A DNA stretch of 36,486 nt. It comes from an uncultured Gammaproteobacteria bacterium. Its GTDB lineage: Bacteria > Pseudomonadota > Gammaproteobacteria > SZUA-229. The stretch spans positions 1 to 36,486 of the forward strand of contig CALLCZ010000090.1 of the NCBI GenBank assembly GCA_937998645.1, written 5' to 3'. The translations under genes were made by a program, and so were the position numbers. The notes under the pieces are model-generated. The model ran no database searches and was not told the DNA's origin. It saw only the letters and a program-made list of their open reading frames with translations. Each line of letters starts with the position of its first letter. Position 1 is the first letter of the stretch. Shown here one piece after another: positions 8,801-17,275 of this stretch.

Positions 8801-8952
8801 ACCGCAGAGGCGCGGAGACACAGAGGATTTTTACGGTATGCGCGTAGGGGCGGCTTTAGCCGCGAATTCAGTCTCGGATATCCATGCAGTTGTTCGCGGC
8901 TAAAGCCGCTCCTGCAAACAATAAAACCTCTGCGTCTCCACGCCTCTGCGGT
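8801..8952. repeat. Nested inverted repeat, CTCTGCG family, copy A1
   Basis: The outer arms (8801-8826 and 8927-8952) pair at 24 of 26 positions. They begin ACCGCAGAGGCG and end CGCCTCTGCGGT. The inner arms (8844-8866 and 8893-8915) carry GCGGCTTTAGCCGCGAA and its inverted copy. It sits between convergent genes, about 10 bp from the 3' end of the leftward kinase-like gene, so it could form a bidirectional terminator structure if transcribed. Confidence 0.85.
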
Positions 8953-8962
8953 AAATCAGATG

Positions 8963-9694
8963 TCATGCCAGCTTCGCTAACGAATCAAACACGTCATTTT
9001 TAAGTTTGTAACCTGATTTTTGCATGGCTTCCAGGATCAGCTCGACCAGCTGTACCTGATCATAACGATCGGAGTTCAAAACAAGGTCGTAGGACAGAGG
9101 ATCATCGATGTCAGCATCATACAGTTTTCGTGTGTACTCAGCGCGTTCCCGGTCGACATCTTGTGCTTTTTGCATCGCTTCTTCCAGGCTAATGTTCTCT
9201 CTTTCAGCAACTCGTTCGGCACATATTAGTGGACTGCCTACGATGCGCACGCGGAAGGCTCTTTCCGGGCCGAGTATCAAATTAGCACCGCGGCCGATAA
9301 TGACGCCGCCTCTTAAGGAAATAGAAAAAACCGTTTTAACCAGGTATTTATAATAATCTTCATATGAGAAGGTGTTCCTGGTTATTAACGTGCTCCACCA
9401 GTGCTTATCGATACGACTGATGTGTTCATCGAGAACTTTGACAAGTTCCTCATCGGTGTTTGCACGTCGAGCCACCTCCTGAAGGATATAGCGGTCACAA
9501 CAGCGCACTTCCAGTGTGTCTGCGAGCAGTTTCCCAACTATTTTACCCAGGGAGCCAAAGTTCCGGGAAATGGTTACCACAAGGGTTTCTGATTTCTCCC
9601 ATACTTGCTGCGCTTTTCTGCTGTCTGCAGCGTGTTGTTCTTTTAATTGTGCTGTTACGAGGCCCTGTATCAGACGGTCCGCATTACATCTCAT
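8963..9694 (-). CDS. Cytidylate-kinase-like family protein
   Basis: A 243-residue P-loop protein of the cytidylate-kinase-like family (the group related to Cmk but distinct from it). After a 30-residue N-terminal extension, ETLVVTISRNFGSLGKIVGKLLA (about 34-56) is the family's modified nucleotide-binding loop: SR-x-FGS-x-G-x-x-(I/V)G, where the canonical GKS/T is replaced. RCCDRYILQEVARRA follows, then GGVIIGRGANLIL (about 132-144), and an R-rich lid segment (VAERENISLEEAMQKAQDVDRERAEYTRKLY). The C terminus contains the DYDLVLNSDR-type segment seen in Cmk relatives. True substrate and partners are unknown. It is divergent from the ATP-grasp gene across a 210-bp gap. Some other in-frame start is possible, but the ATG at 9694 has AAGGA about 11 nt upstream. 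Confidence 0.8.
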   Translation of the reverse strand: MRCNADRLIQGLVTAQLKEQHAADSRKAQQVWEKSETLVVTISRNFGSLGKIVGKLLADTLEVRCCDRYILQEVARRANTDEELVKVLDEHISRIDKHWWSTLITRNTFSYEDYYKYLVKTVFSISLRGGVIIGRGANLILGPERAFRVRIVGSPLICAERVAERENISLEEAMQKAQDVDRERAEYTRKLYDADIDDPLSYDLVLNSDRYDQVQLVELILEAMQKSGYKLKNDVFDSLAKLA

Positions 9695-9913
9695 GTTCAG
9701 TTTCCTTGGCAGGCATTGTCATCAATTCTAGCATTTATAGCTGCAGTGATTTTCGCAGCATGCACCACGGTTGAACAGTCCTGCATCTGTTGTGCTTCAT
9801 GATGTGGCATGTTTAATCAATATGTATCTGTAAGTAATTGATTTCCGTTAATTTCAAGTTGGCATTAATCCTGCTTTAACTAATAGAAATAAATATTTAT
9901 ACGAGTGAGTTCC

Positions 9914-11029
9914 ATGTCAATCGGAGCCGGACACGGTTATCTGCCTTCAGGGCGGTATATTGTCAATCACGACATCATGCGTTGTACGGCTGATGGTGTT
10001 GTTGGTAACCATCTATATTCAGGGCGGGCTCTGGGTCTTACCGAGCCTGATGATTACATTCAGCTTAATCCCCAGTTAAAACCCCTGTGGAAAGATATTA
10101 CCAGGCATTATCGCCGTATAGGCCTGAGCCATAGCGAGAATGTAATCTGGGATGTTGATATATGTGAACTCGGTCTACACAAGGGATTTACACCTTCTGT
10201 TTTCTATTTCGGTCCGCAGGAGGCAAGTGTGTGGAAGGATTCTGCCTGGGTTGAAACGGTTGAATATATCAATTCAAAAAATAATTTTATGGCGCTGGCT
10301 GAAAAGCTTGGTATCGATGTACCTCAAACACGTTGCTATAACAGTGTAAATGAGATCAGTGAACTCGAGATAGTGTCTCTGAACATGCCCTGTTACCTTA
10401 AAGCGGCTATTTCGGTATCGGGTGTCGGTATCTATCGTTGTGCGAATCGTGAAGAGCTGCGCGATGCTATCGACAGGTTCGACACTAATGTGCCGGTACA
10501 GGTGCAGGAGGAAATAAAAACCGATCTTTTCCTCAATATGCAGTACCGCGTTATGGATAACCGGCTTGTGCGACTCGCAGCAAGCGAACAAATCCTTGAT
10601 GGCTGTGCTCACCAGGGTAACCGATTTCCGTCCAACTATGAGCCCTGGGATGCCATCGAACCGATGGCCCAGTGGCTCAAGGATCGGGGTATCAAGGGTA
10701 TATTCGCTTTTGATGTCGCTGTTGTAGAGACGACGCAAGGTATACGCTTCCCTGCGATTGAGTGCAATCCAAGATTTAATGGTGCATCCTATCCAACAGT
10801 CATTGCACAGAAACTGGATATCCCTGAATGGACGGCGCGCACATTCAAAACCAGCCACAGGAAACTGTCTGACCTTGACCTGAGTGATATCGAATTTGAC
10901 ATGAAAACGGGTGAAGGCCTTATCCTCGTAAACTGGGGTACCTTGCTGGAAGGAAAACTGGTTTTGCTGCTTGCGGGTTCAGCTGAATACCAGGACGCTC
11001 TTTTGAATGAACTGGAATATCGACTCTAG
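9914..11029 (+). CDS. ATP-grasp domain protein, probable carboxylate-amine ligase
   Basis: About 371 residues with a C-terminal ATP-grasp fold. YINSKNNFMALAEKLGIDVPQT (about residues 120-141) is the usual entry to the ATP-binding domain. PCYLKAAISVSGVGIYRC holds the first ATP-binding lysine, VPVQVQEEI the adenine-contacting segment, and FPAIECNPRFNGASYP (about 279-294) the metal-binding Glu and Asn. The N-terminal 115 residues (VNHDIMRCTADGVVGNHLYSGRALGL) resemble the pre-ATP-grasp domain of peptide ligases such as the PGM1 relatives, and so does the end (GLILVNWGTLLEGKLVLLLAGS). The substrate is unknown. The start is ambiguous between the GTG at 9905 and the ATG at 9914; GAGTGAG just before the ATG favours the latter. 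The next gene is a beta-aspartyl peptidase. Confidence 0.8.
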   Translation: MSIGAGHGYLPSGRYIVNHDIMRCTADGVVGNHLYSGRALGLTEPDDYIQLNPQLKPLWKDITRHYRRIGLSHSENVIWDVDICELGLHKGFTPSVFYFGPQEASVWKDSAWVETVEYINSKNNFMALAEKLGIDVPQTRCYNSVNEISELEIVSLNMPCYLKAAISVSGVGIYRCANREELRDAIDRFDTNVPVQVQEEIKTDLFLNMQYRVMDNRLVRLAASEQILDGCAHQGNRFPSNYEPWDAIEPMAQWLKDRGIKGIFAFDVAVVETTQGIRFPAIECNPRFNGASYPTVIAQKLDIPEWTARTFKTSHRKLSDLDLSDIEFDMKTGEGLILVNWGTLLEGKLVLLLAGSAEYQDALLNELEYRL

Positions 11030-11032
11030 TAT

Positions 11033-11099
11033 GCATATCTCGCCAGATGGACGAGACCTCGTTGTGTTCATCTCACCCCCGGTAAGAATCGCGGGCTAA
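11033..11099. repeat. Short degenerate CCCGCAT-family element, copy 3
   Basis: The ends GCATATCTCGCCAG (from 11033) and CCGGTAAGAATCGCGGGCTAA (to about 11099) are degenerate forms of the element ends seen at 7960 and 8200. Only about 65 bp lies between them, so the central hairpin is lost or much reduced. It begins 3 nt after the TAG stop codon of the ATP-grasp gene. Confidence 0.55.
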
Positions 11100-11162
11100 C
11101 AGGCAATTATGTCGCGGATATGTGACAATGTCCGTGCAATTATAAATTGACAAGCATATCCA

Positions 11163-12104
11163 ATGAGCGAGACAGGTACCTATTCAATTATGGTGCACGG
11201 GGGAGCCGGTGCGCTTGATAACGTTAAGGACAATAAGACAGCGCTACGCTATCTGGAAAGTATTCGCAGAATACTGGAGCATGGCCGCGAAGTCATGACG
11301 CTGGGAGGCTCGGCACTGCAGGCTGTTGAAGCCTGTGCCAGCCTGCTTGAAGACGATCCGGTTTTTAATGCCGGCTGCGGCTCGGTGCTGAATGAGAGTG
11401 GCAAGGTCGAGATGGATGCTGCCATTATGGATGGACGCGATCTTTCTGCCGGTGCTGTCGCAGCAGTAGATAATATTGCCAATCCTGTTCAGCTGGCCCG
11501 CCTGGTCATGGCCGAAAGCGAGCATGTAATGCTGATTTCAGAAGGCGCTATGCGATTCGCTGACCATTGTGGCATGGATCGTGTGCCGGAAGACTACTTT
11601 TACACACCCGAGCGAATAGAACAGCTTCACCAGGCGCGTCTGCAGCACAAGATGATGCTCGATCACGACGATAGTGAAGAAGACAGTGAAGATCAGAAAT
11701 ACGGCACCATTGGCGCAATTGCGCGTGACCCTGATGGCAACCTGGCCGCTGCGACATCCACCGGCGGTATTGTAAACAAACGCATGGGCAGGGTGGGTGA
11801 CTCACCGATAGTCGGTGCCGGCGTGTACGCTGATAACGAAACCTGCGCTGTCTCAGCGACCGGTTTCGGTGAAGATTTCATGCGGTCTGTTATTTCAAAG
11901 ACCATTTCGGACTTCATATACATGAAAGGTATGGATGCCGGGCAGGCCACGGCGGCTGGCATCGAATACCTGACACGTAAAGTGCAGGGGCGTGGTGGTG
12001 TTATAGTTATCGATAACAATGGTAACTGCTCAAGCGGCTTCACCACAAAAAAAATGATCCACGGCTGGATCGAAAAAGGTGGTGAAACATACTGCAGATT
12101 CTGA
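11163..12104 (+). CDS. iaaA: Isoaspartyl peptidase / L-asparaginase (type 2, Ntn hydrolase)
   Basis: A 313-residue precursor of a plant-type asparaginase, an N-terminal-nucleophile hydrolase that cleaves beta-aspartyl dipeptides and asparagine. YSIMVHGGAGALDN near the N terminus is the family opening, and NAGCGSVLNESGKVEMDAAIMDG (about 71-93) is conserved. An acidic, poorly conserved linker (DHDDSEEDSEDQ, about 167-178) precedes the autocleavage site YGTIGAIARD, with Thr182 as the expected nucleophile. TSTGGIVNKRMGRVGDSPIVGAG (about 200-222) contains the substrate-binding Arg and Asp, followed by SATGFGEDFMRS. Length and all catalytic elements are normal. There is no signal peptide, so it is cytosolic. 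It follows the ATP-grasp gene by 133 bp and precedes the kinase fusion by 59 bp. Confidence 0.93.
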   Translation: MSETGTYSIMVHGGAGALDNVKDNKTALRYLESIRRILEHGREVMTLGGSALQAVEACASLLEDDPVFNAGCGSVLNESGKVEMDAAIMDGRDLSAGAVAAVDNIANPVQLARLVMAESEHVMLISEGAMRFADHCGMDRVPEDYFYTPERIEQLHQARLQHKMMLDHDDSEEDSEDQKYGTIGAIARDPDGNLAAATSTGGIVNKRMGRVGDSPIVGAGVYADNETCAVSATGFGEDFMRSVISKTISDFIYMKGMDAGQATAAGIEYLTRKVQGRGGVIVIDNNGNCSSGFTTKKMIHGWIEKGGETYCRF

Positions 12105-12163
12105 GTGCAGTGGCGCAAGCGCCTCGTTTATAATGGATCACCTTCATTTGTTTCGAATAATGC

Positions 12164-13747
12164 ATGATTGCGAACGACAAAGATCAGCCGGAACTCATCA
12201 GGTCTTTACTCAAACCTGATGTTTATGACCATCCAGTTACAGATATCGAGCTCATTGAAACCCATATCTCCTGGGTTATTCTGACCGGTGCATATGCCTA
12301 CAAGATAAAAAAACCGATCAATCTCGGCTTTCTGGATTTTTCCACACTCGAAAAGCGTTTGTTTTGTTGTAACGAGGAACTGCGACTTAATAGCAGGCTG
12401 GCTGCCGCCATCTACCTGGAAGTCGTAGCCATATCGGGTACTCCGGAACAGCCGGTATTACCCGGTACCGGTGCAGCAATTGAATATGCCGTCAAGATGG
12501 TCCAGTTTCCACAGCAGGCGCAGCTGGATAACATGCTCGCCAATGGCGAGCTGGAAAAGTATCACATGGATGCCATTGCTGAGCTGGTTGCAGGCTTTCA
12601 TACCAGTACCGATGTTGCAGCAGAGGACAGCAGCTTTGGTGATCCAGAACATGTATATCAGCCTGTTGCAGAAAATTTCACACAGATAAGGCAGCATCTA
12701 CATAATAATAAATATGATGAACAGCTCGACTTGCTGGAAGGCTGGAGCAAGGAAACATTCGGTTCATTAAAACGGGTATTTGAACAACGCAAACAGGAAG
12801 GATATATTCGTGAATGTCATGGTGACATGCATTTGCGCAACCTGGTCTGGTTCAACGGGGAGCCGCTTGCGTTTGACTGTCTTGAATTCAATCCTGCTTT
12901 ACGCTGGATCGATACCTTGTCTGAGGTTGCGTTCCTCGTTATGGATTTACAGGATAGAAACGAGCCGGAACTTGCACAACGGTTTCTGAATGCCTATCTC
13001 GAACACTGTGGTGATTATCAGGGTATGCATGTATTTCACTTTTACCTGGCATATCGCGCCCTTGTTCGTGCCAAGGTCGATGCCATCAGGGCGGGGCAGC
13101 CTGGTATAGCGGAAGTCGACAAGCACGAAGCCGAGGAGGAGTTTCACGCTTACCTGAAACTGGCCCAGTCGTACACCCGGCTTTCAAAGCCCGGGCTTAT
13201 TATCACTCGTGGTATGTCGGCATCGGGCAAGAGTACTCTGACTCAGCCATTACTGGAGCTGATGGGTGCAATTCGTGTACGTTCAGATGTTGAACGCAAG
13301 CGGCTGTTCGGGATAGGCGTTGGAGTTGACAGCGCAGCGGAAATTGATAAGGGAATTTATTCAGTCGAGGCCGGGATAAGAACCTATGAAAAACTTTTGT
13401 TGCTGACAAATACACTACTCGAAGCCGGTTTTACAGTCATAGTCGATGCAGCATTTCTCAAGTATGAACAACGCCAACCATTCAGGGAAATGGCGCTAAA
13501 CAAAAAAGTGCCGTTTATTATTCTTGAATTCACTGCTGCTGCTGAAACACTGCGTCAACGTATCAAGGCCAGAACACAGGATATTTCTGATGCTGATCTG
13601 TCAGTGCTCGAACACCAGTTGGCTACTGCGAAACCTGTACATGAGAGTGAATTGACAAACCTGATTGAAGTCGATACCGAGAAAGCTTTTGATTCAGCAA
13701 GCTTACTCGAAGAAATAACAATATTATCTGACAACAATGGTATTTAG
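12164..13747 (+). CDS. Bifunctional aminoglycoside-phosphotransferase-like / P-loop kinase protein
   Basis: A 527-residue two-domain protein of a widespread but uncharacterised family. The N-terminal half (about 1-330) is protein-kinase-like, of the APH type: a beta-lobe with YAYKIKKPINLGFLDFSTLEKR (the lysine pair near 44-46), the catalytic loop CHGDMHLRNLVW (about 218-229) and the metal-binding segment FDCLEFNPALRWID. The C-terminal half (about 340-527) is a zeta-toxin/AAA_33-like P-loop kinase with TRGMSASGKSTLT (Walker A near 350) and a later arginine-rich lid (LRQRIKAR). The natural substrate is unknown; antibiotic resistance is not implied. It lies 59 bp downstream of iaaA on the same strand. 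Confidence 0.85.
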   Translation: MIANDKDQPELIRSLLKPDVYDHPVTDIELIETHISWVILTGAYAYKIKKPINLGFLDFSTLEKRLFCCNEELRLNSRLAAAIYLEVVAISGTPEQPVLPGTGAAIEYAVKMVQFPQQAQLDNMLANGELEKYHMDAIAELVAGFHTSTDVAAEDSSFGDPEHVYQPVAENFTQIRQHLHNNKYDEQLDLLEGWSKETFGSLKRVFEQRKQEGYIRECHGDMHLRNLVWFNGEPLAFDCLEFNPALRWIDTLSEVAFLVMDLQDRNEPELAQRFLNAYLEHCGDYQGMHVFHFYLAYRALVRAKVDAIRAGQPGIAEVDKHEAEEEFHAYLKLAQSYTRLSKPGLIITRGMSASGKSTLTQPLLELMGAIRVRSDVERKRLFGIGVGVDSAAEIDKGIYSVEAGIRTYEKLLLLTNTLLEAGFTVIVDAAFLKYEQRQPFREMALNKKVPFIILEFTAAAETLRQRIKARTQDISDADLSVLEHQLATAKPVHESELTNLIEVDTEKAFDSASLLEEITILSDNNGI

Positions 13748-13805
13748 ACTTGTCTTTCAATTTTACATTAGTAGCCCTTTGAACAAGTATATACAAGACA
13801 TGTTC

Positions 13806-13881
13806 ACCGCAGAGACGCTGAGAAATTCATAATCATTGTTACATACAATATGTATTCTCTGTGTCTCTGCGCCTCTGCGGT
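13806..13881. repeat. Short CTCTGCG-family inverted repeat, copy A2
   Basis: The left arm starts ACCGCAGAGACGCTGAGA (13806) and the right arm ends CTCTGCGCCTCTGCGGT (13881). The loop is a short AT-rich stretch with its own small palindrome (ACATACAATATGT) instead of the inner hairpin seen in A1 and A4. It lies between the kinase fusion and the DUF1614 gene, which have the same orientation. Confidence 0.75.
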
Positions 13882-13918
13882 AAAATAATTTTTGCTGGAA
13901 TTATCTAAAGACGCATAG

Positions 13919-14584
13919 ATGAACCCGCAAAAACCAAGTCCGCGCCTGATATTATTTATTCTTGCTTTGCTGCTGCTGGTTGTAGTCGTGCATGTCGGTG
14001 TCATCAGTATAACTTTCAGCAAGCTGGGACTTACCAGGGAGTCTGCGTTTTTGTTGCTGTTTGTTTCATTATTCGGCAGTCTGATAAATGTCCCGCTGTT
14101 TACCATAAAAGCTCAAGCGCCGGTTAAAGTGCATGATACATATATACCCGGCTACTTGCGGCCGTACCTGGAGAAGTTAAGCGGGAGAACATTGATTGCT
14201 GTTAATGTTGGCGGTTGTCTGATTCCGCTGCTGTTCTCAATTTATCTGTTTTTGACCCAGCCGCTTACGCTGTTTGAAATCCTGACAGGTATATTGCTGG
14301 TATCCATCATCAGCTATGTCTACAGTTTTCCTGTGAAGCGCATTGGAATCGGCATGCCGATGCTTATCGCACCTCTGTTTGCTGCTATCGTTGCGATAAT
14401 AATCAACCAGGAACTGAGTGCTCCACTGGCTTATATTAGTGGTACGATGGGTGTATTGATTGGCGCCGATCTGCTGAATTTCAGGCATGTTTCACGTATG
14501 GGAGCAATGGTTGCGTCAATTGGCGGGGCAGGCACATTCGACGGTATTTTTATGACGGGAATATTGGCGGTATTAATTGCCTGA
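13919..14584 (+). CDS. DUF1614 family membrane protein
   Basis: A 221-residue polytopic inner-membrane protein matching the DUF1614 family. It has about seven hydrophobic segments: residues 10-32, 42-62, 93-115, 120-138, 145-160, 165-185 and 198-220. Conserved features include the first-loop ITFSKLGLTRESAFLLLFVSLFGSLINVPLF, and the C-terminal GTMGVLIGADLLNF followed by SIGGAGTFDGIFMTGILAVLIA. No enzymatic motif is evident. The family's function is unknown; its regular pattern of charged and glycine residues in helices would suit a transporter-like or intramembrane role. It is the first gene of a rightward group with yjbQ (98-bp gap), a small CxCP protein and a lipase-maturation-factor gene. 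Confidence 0.85.
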   Translation: MNPQKPSPRLILFILALLLLVVVVHVGVISITFSKLGLTRESAFLLLFVSLFGSLINVPLFTIKAQAPVKVHDTYIPGYLRPYLEKLSGRTLIAVNVGGCLIPLLFSIYLFLTQPLTLFEILTGILLVSIISYVYSFPVKRIGIGMPMLIAPLFAAIVAIIINQELSAPLAYISGTMGVLIGADLLNFRHVSRMGAMVASIGGAGTFDGIFMTGILAVLIA

Positions 14585-14682
14585 TTCCTGGGATTTGTAA
14601 AACAGGGGGATGGATATAGATGATTACACAGCGCAAGCCAGACATTAAAGACGCCACTTTGTTTTAACCAGGCAACATAAAC

Positions 14683-15090
14683 ATGCAGGAAATAATCACT
14701 CTACAGACACATCAGCGTGAAATACTGATTGATATCACGCCAATGGTCGAAGCGCTTGTACAGGATAGCGGTGTTGCATACGGTATTGTAAATGTCTACG
14801 CCCAGGGCGCCACAGCCGCAATCATGATTCAGGAGAACTGGGATGAAAGCATCCAGTCGGATGTGGTCAACTTACTGCGTAAGTTGATACCCAGGGGTGT
14901 GTGGCTGCATGATGCGCAGGATGGCAATGGCGATTCACATCTCAAGTCCGGTCTCGTAGGGCCTTCTGAAACCATTCCGATAATAGATGGCCGTCTGGGA
15001 TTATCGACCTGGCAGAATGTTTTCTTTTGCGAATTCGATGGTCCGAGAAGCGATCGGCATGTGCTGTGTACCATCATTGCAGATGAATGA
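14683..15090 (+). CDS. yjbQ: YjbQ / UPF0047 family protein
   Basis: A 135-residue protein of the UPF0047 (YjbQ) family, usually annotated as secondary thiamine-phosphate synthase because YjbQ can partly replace ThiE; the physiological role is uncertain. The motif set is complete: YGIVNVYAQGATAAIMIQEN (about 33-52), GDSHLKSGLVGPSETIPIIDGRLGLSTWQNVFFCEFDGPR (about 87-127). The length fits the family at about 130-140. CAGG lies upstream of the ATG. Its last 8 bp overlap the start of the next gene (ATG at 15083), so the two are probably translationally coupled. Confidence 0.92.
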   Translation: MQEIITLQTHQREILIDITPMVEALVQDSGVAYGIVNVYAQGATAAIMIQENWDESIQSDVVNLLRKLIPRGVWLHDAQDGNGDSHLKSGLVGPSETIPIIDGRLGLSTWQNVFFCEFDGPRSDRHVLCTIIADE

Positions 15091-15472
15091 TATCAAACGT
15101 AAAAATACATGCATAAAATACTTTGTTCGTGAGCAACTGGGTTGTGCCTGCCCCGATAATGTGTTTGAGAATATTACAGTCACAGAACAATCGGATATAT
15201 TTTCTTCAGCAAATACCGTATATGAAATAGGCGGGCGCTTATTCGTGGCCGTAATTGTTCCAGCGGACTGGAATGAAATATCAATACAACTCGGCAAACT
15301 GTTTGTTGATGGAAAGCAGTTTAGAGATCAGCATGGCTATAACCGATTTCGCCTGGTGATAGTCACTGACGATGATGAAGCTGATAAAGACCTGCAGCGG
15401 ATATTCAATGATCTGCCAGGCATCGACGATAAAATGCACCTGCATGTAATTAAGCCAGGCCGCTTACCCTAG
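15083..15472 (+). CDS. Hypothetical protein with N-terminal CxCP motif
   Basis: A 129-residue soluble protein that I cannot assign to a named family. The start at 15083 overlaps the yjbQ stop codon; an upstream ATG in the same frame (14987) would give an N terminus shadowing yjbQ and is less likely. The first 30 residues hold REQLGCACPDNVFENI, a CxCP motif that resembles metal- or thiol-based sites in small proteins. Strand-helix alternation follows (GGRLFVAVIVPADW, RFRLVIVTDDDEADKD, MHLHVIKPG), suggesting a compact alpha/beta domain. It ends 9 bp before the lipase-maturation-factor gene, so all three genes look like one transcription unit. Confidence 0.75.
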   Translation: MNDIKRKNTCIKYFVREQLGCACPDNVFENITVTEQSDIFSSANTVYEIGGRLFVAVIVPADWNEISIQLGKLFVDGKQFRDQHGYNRFRLVIVTDDDEADKDLQRIFNDLPGIDDKMHLHVIKPGRLP

Positions 15473-15481
15473 TACAGCAAA

Positions 15482-16978
15482 ATGTCGATACAGTATCTGA
15501 CAGAACGATACAAGGCTTCGGCTGAGACCGTAAATGGCTGGCTGTCGTATCAGGACTACGAACGGGTTGCGTCGTTATTTTTACGCCTGCTCGGCGTTAT
15601 CTACCTTATAGCCTTTGCATCCCTGCTGGTTCAGATCCAGGGTCTGGCTGGCAGCCAGGGAATATTGCCTGTCGCTGATCTGCTGACACATGTAACCAGC
15701 GAGGTCGGCAGTGGCCGATATTACAGGTTGCCGACCCTGTTCTGGTTGAATCACAGTGATATCGCGCTTGTTGCTGCATGCCTGTACGGGTGTGTGGTTT
15801 CATTGCAGATTGTTTTCAACTACTGGCAGCGGACTGCTCTGGTAATCGCCTTTGTGCTTTATCTGTCCCTGAACAATGTCAGTCAGCCTTTTCTGCATTT
15901 TCAGTGGGACGGGTTATTACTGGAGGCCGGTTTCCTGGCGATTTTTCTCGGTTCGCGCTCGAGTATTATCATATGGCTGTTCCGCTGGCTGCTGTTCAAG
16001 CTTCGCTTCATGTCAGGGCTATCCAAGCTGACAAGTGGCGATCAGGCCTGGTCAGGGCTTACTGCGTTAAACACCTACTTTGAGGTCCAGCCGCTACCGA
16101 ATCCACTGGCCTGGTATGCCCACCAGTTGCCCGAGTTCGTATTACGTTCCGCGACAGCTGCAACCCTGGTGATAGAAATCCTGGTGCCGTTTATGATGTT
16201 CATGCCGAGGCGCTGGCGCTTTGCTGCTGCGTGGATCACGATATTCTGGCAGCTGCTCATTATTCTTACCAGTAACCACAACTGGATCAATTTACTGACA
16301 ATCGCCCTTTGTCTGTTCCTGTTCGATGACAGGGCTTTAAACAGTGTTATGCCAAAAAAACTGCATATTCCGCCTTTATCTCTGCCGGTACAGGGCAGGC
16401 TGGTGAGCGGGTTTCGCTGTGTTGCCATTACTTTCATGGCATTGTTCATCCTGGTTATCAGTTTTGCACAGCTCTGGATGTTATCGACTGGCCAGACTGT
16501 GAGTGGAAAACTGGGCAGTGTGATTGACCATATGGAAGTGTACCGGGTGGCGAACATGTATCACGTGTTCCCGACAATGACGACACAAAGGGTCGAACTC
16601 GAACTATCAGGCTCAGTAGATGGTATTGAGTGGAAGACATACCGCTTCAAATACAAACCGGGTGACCTCGATCAGCGTCCCGGACTTGTCATGCCGCACC
16701 AGCCCAGGCTCGACTGGCAGATGTGGTTTGTACCTTTACATTCCAGACATTTGCCCTGGTTCGAGGAGTTCCTGTATGCGCTGCTGGATAATGCACCGCA
16801 TGCGGTCGAATTACTCGAGCACAATCCCTTCCCGGACAAGCCGCCACGCTATATCCATGTGGATGCTTACAGGTATACCTTCACAACGCCTGAGCAAAGG
16901 CAACAGTCAGGCAACTGGTGGCAACGTGAAGCACTTGGGCCGTTTCTGCCCTTGCCAGGCGTTATGCGTACAGAATAA
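15482..16978 (+). CDS. Lipase maturation factor family protein
   Basis: A 498-residue multi-pass membrane protein of the lipase maturation factor (LMF1-like) family. In animals LMF1 assists folding of secreted lipases in the ER; bacterial members have no proven role. Conserved landmarks are the N-terminal helix at about residues 36-58, FLHFQWDGLLLEAGFLAIFLG (about 137-157), KLTSGDQAWSGLTALNTYFEVQPLPNPLAWY (about 180-210), a helical run to about 340, and a soluble C-terminal domain with WKTYRFKYKPGDLDQRPG and PHQPRLDWQMWFVPL (about 380-422). The length and motif order are typical. It is the last gene of the DUF1614-yjbQ-CxCP group. A long inverted repeat starts about 36 bp after its stop codon. 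Confidence 0.9.
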   Translation: MSIQYLTERYKASAETVNGWLSYQDYERVASLFLRLLGVIYLIAFASLLVQIQGLAGSQGILPVADLLTHVTSEVGSGRYYRLPTLFWLNHSDIALVAACLYGCVVSLQIVFNYWQRTALVIAFVLYLSLNNVSQPFLHFQWDGLLLEAGFLAIFLGSRSSIIIWLFRWLLFKLRFMSGLSKLTSGDQAWSGLTALNTYFEVQPLPNPLAWYAHQLPEFVLRSATAATLVIEILVPFMMFMPRRWRFAAAWITIFWQLLIILTSNHNWINLLTIALCLFLFDDRALNSVMPKKLHIPPLSLPVQGRLVSGFRCVAITFMALFILVISFAQLWMLSTGQTVSGKLGSVIDHMEVYRVANMYHVFPTMTTQRVELELSGSVDGIEWKTYRFKYKPGDLDQRPGLVMPHQPRLDWQMWFVPLHSRHLPWFEEFLYALLDNAPHAVELLEHNPFPDKPPRYIHVDAYRYTFTTPEQRQQSGNWWQREALGPFLPLPGVMRTE

Positions 16979-17014
16979 GAGGCAAATGCGCGCTGGAGTT
17001 TTTAAAAGATATAG

Positions 17015-17204
17015 TCCGCAGATGAACGCAAATAAACGCAAATGTTTTGTCGGCTGTGTGGCCTAGATGACGTGTTCCGGGCTGCAATATGGCGACCGAA
17101 TTGCAACCGTAGAGTGACTTTACAGATTCTTACGGTGCGCACAGCACGCCCTGCATTGCTTTGTGTAAATAAATCATTTGCGTGAATTAGCGTTCATTTG
17201 CGGA
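17015..17204. repeat. Inverted repeat of the CCGCAGATGAACGC family
   Basis: The left arm 17015-17043 starts TCCGCAGATGAACGCAAAT, and the right arm 17175-17204 is its near-complement ending GCGTTCATTTGCGGA, with about five mismatches in 30. The 130-bp interior has no gene. The element fills most of the gap between the convergent lipase-maturation-factor and methyltransferase genes. Confidence 0.75.
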
Positions 17205-17275
17205 CAAAAGCAGTGTTCAAAGGACACAATTTCCGGATTACGCTGCGCTTCACCCAGGCTGCCAACTATTCACTG

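Noticed and set aside
8801-8952. Structured RNA gene
   Set aside because: The pairing is strong, but the same repeat occurs in several places with no promoter or conserved unpaired core, so a repeat element is the simpler reading.
12164-13747. Aminoglycoside resistance gene
   Set aside because: The APH-like half belongs to a two-domain family of unknown substrate; nothing in the sequence points to antibiotic modification.
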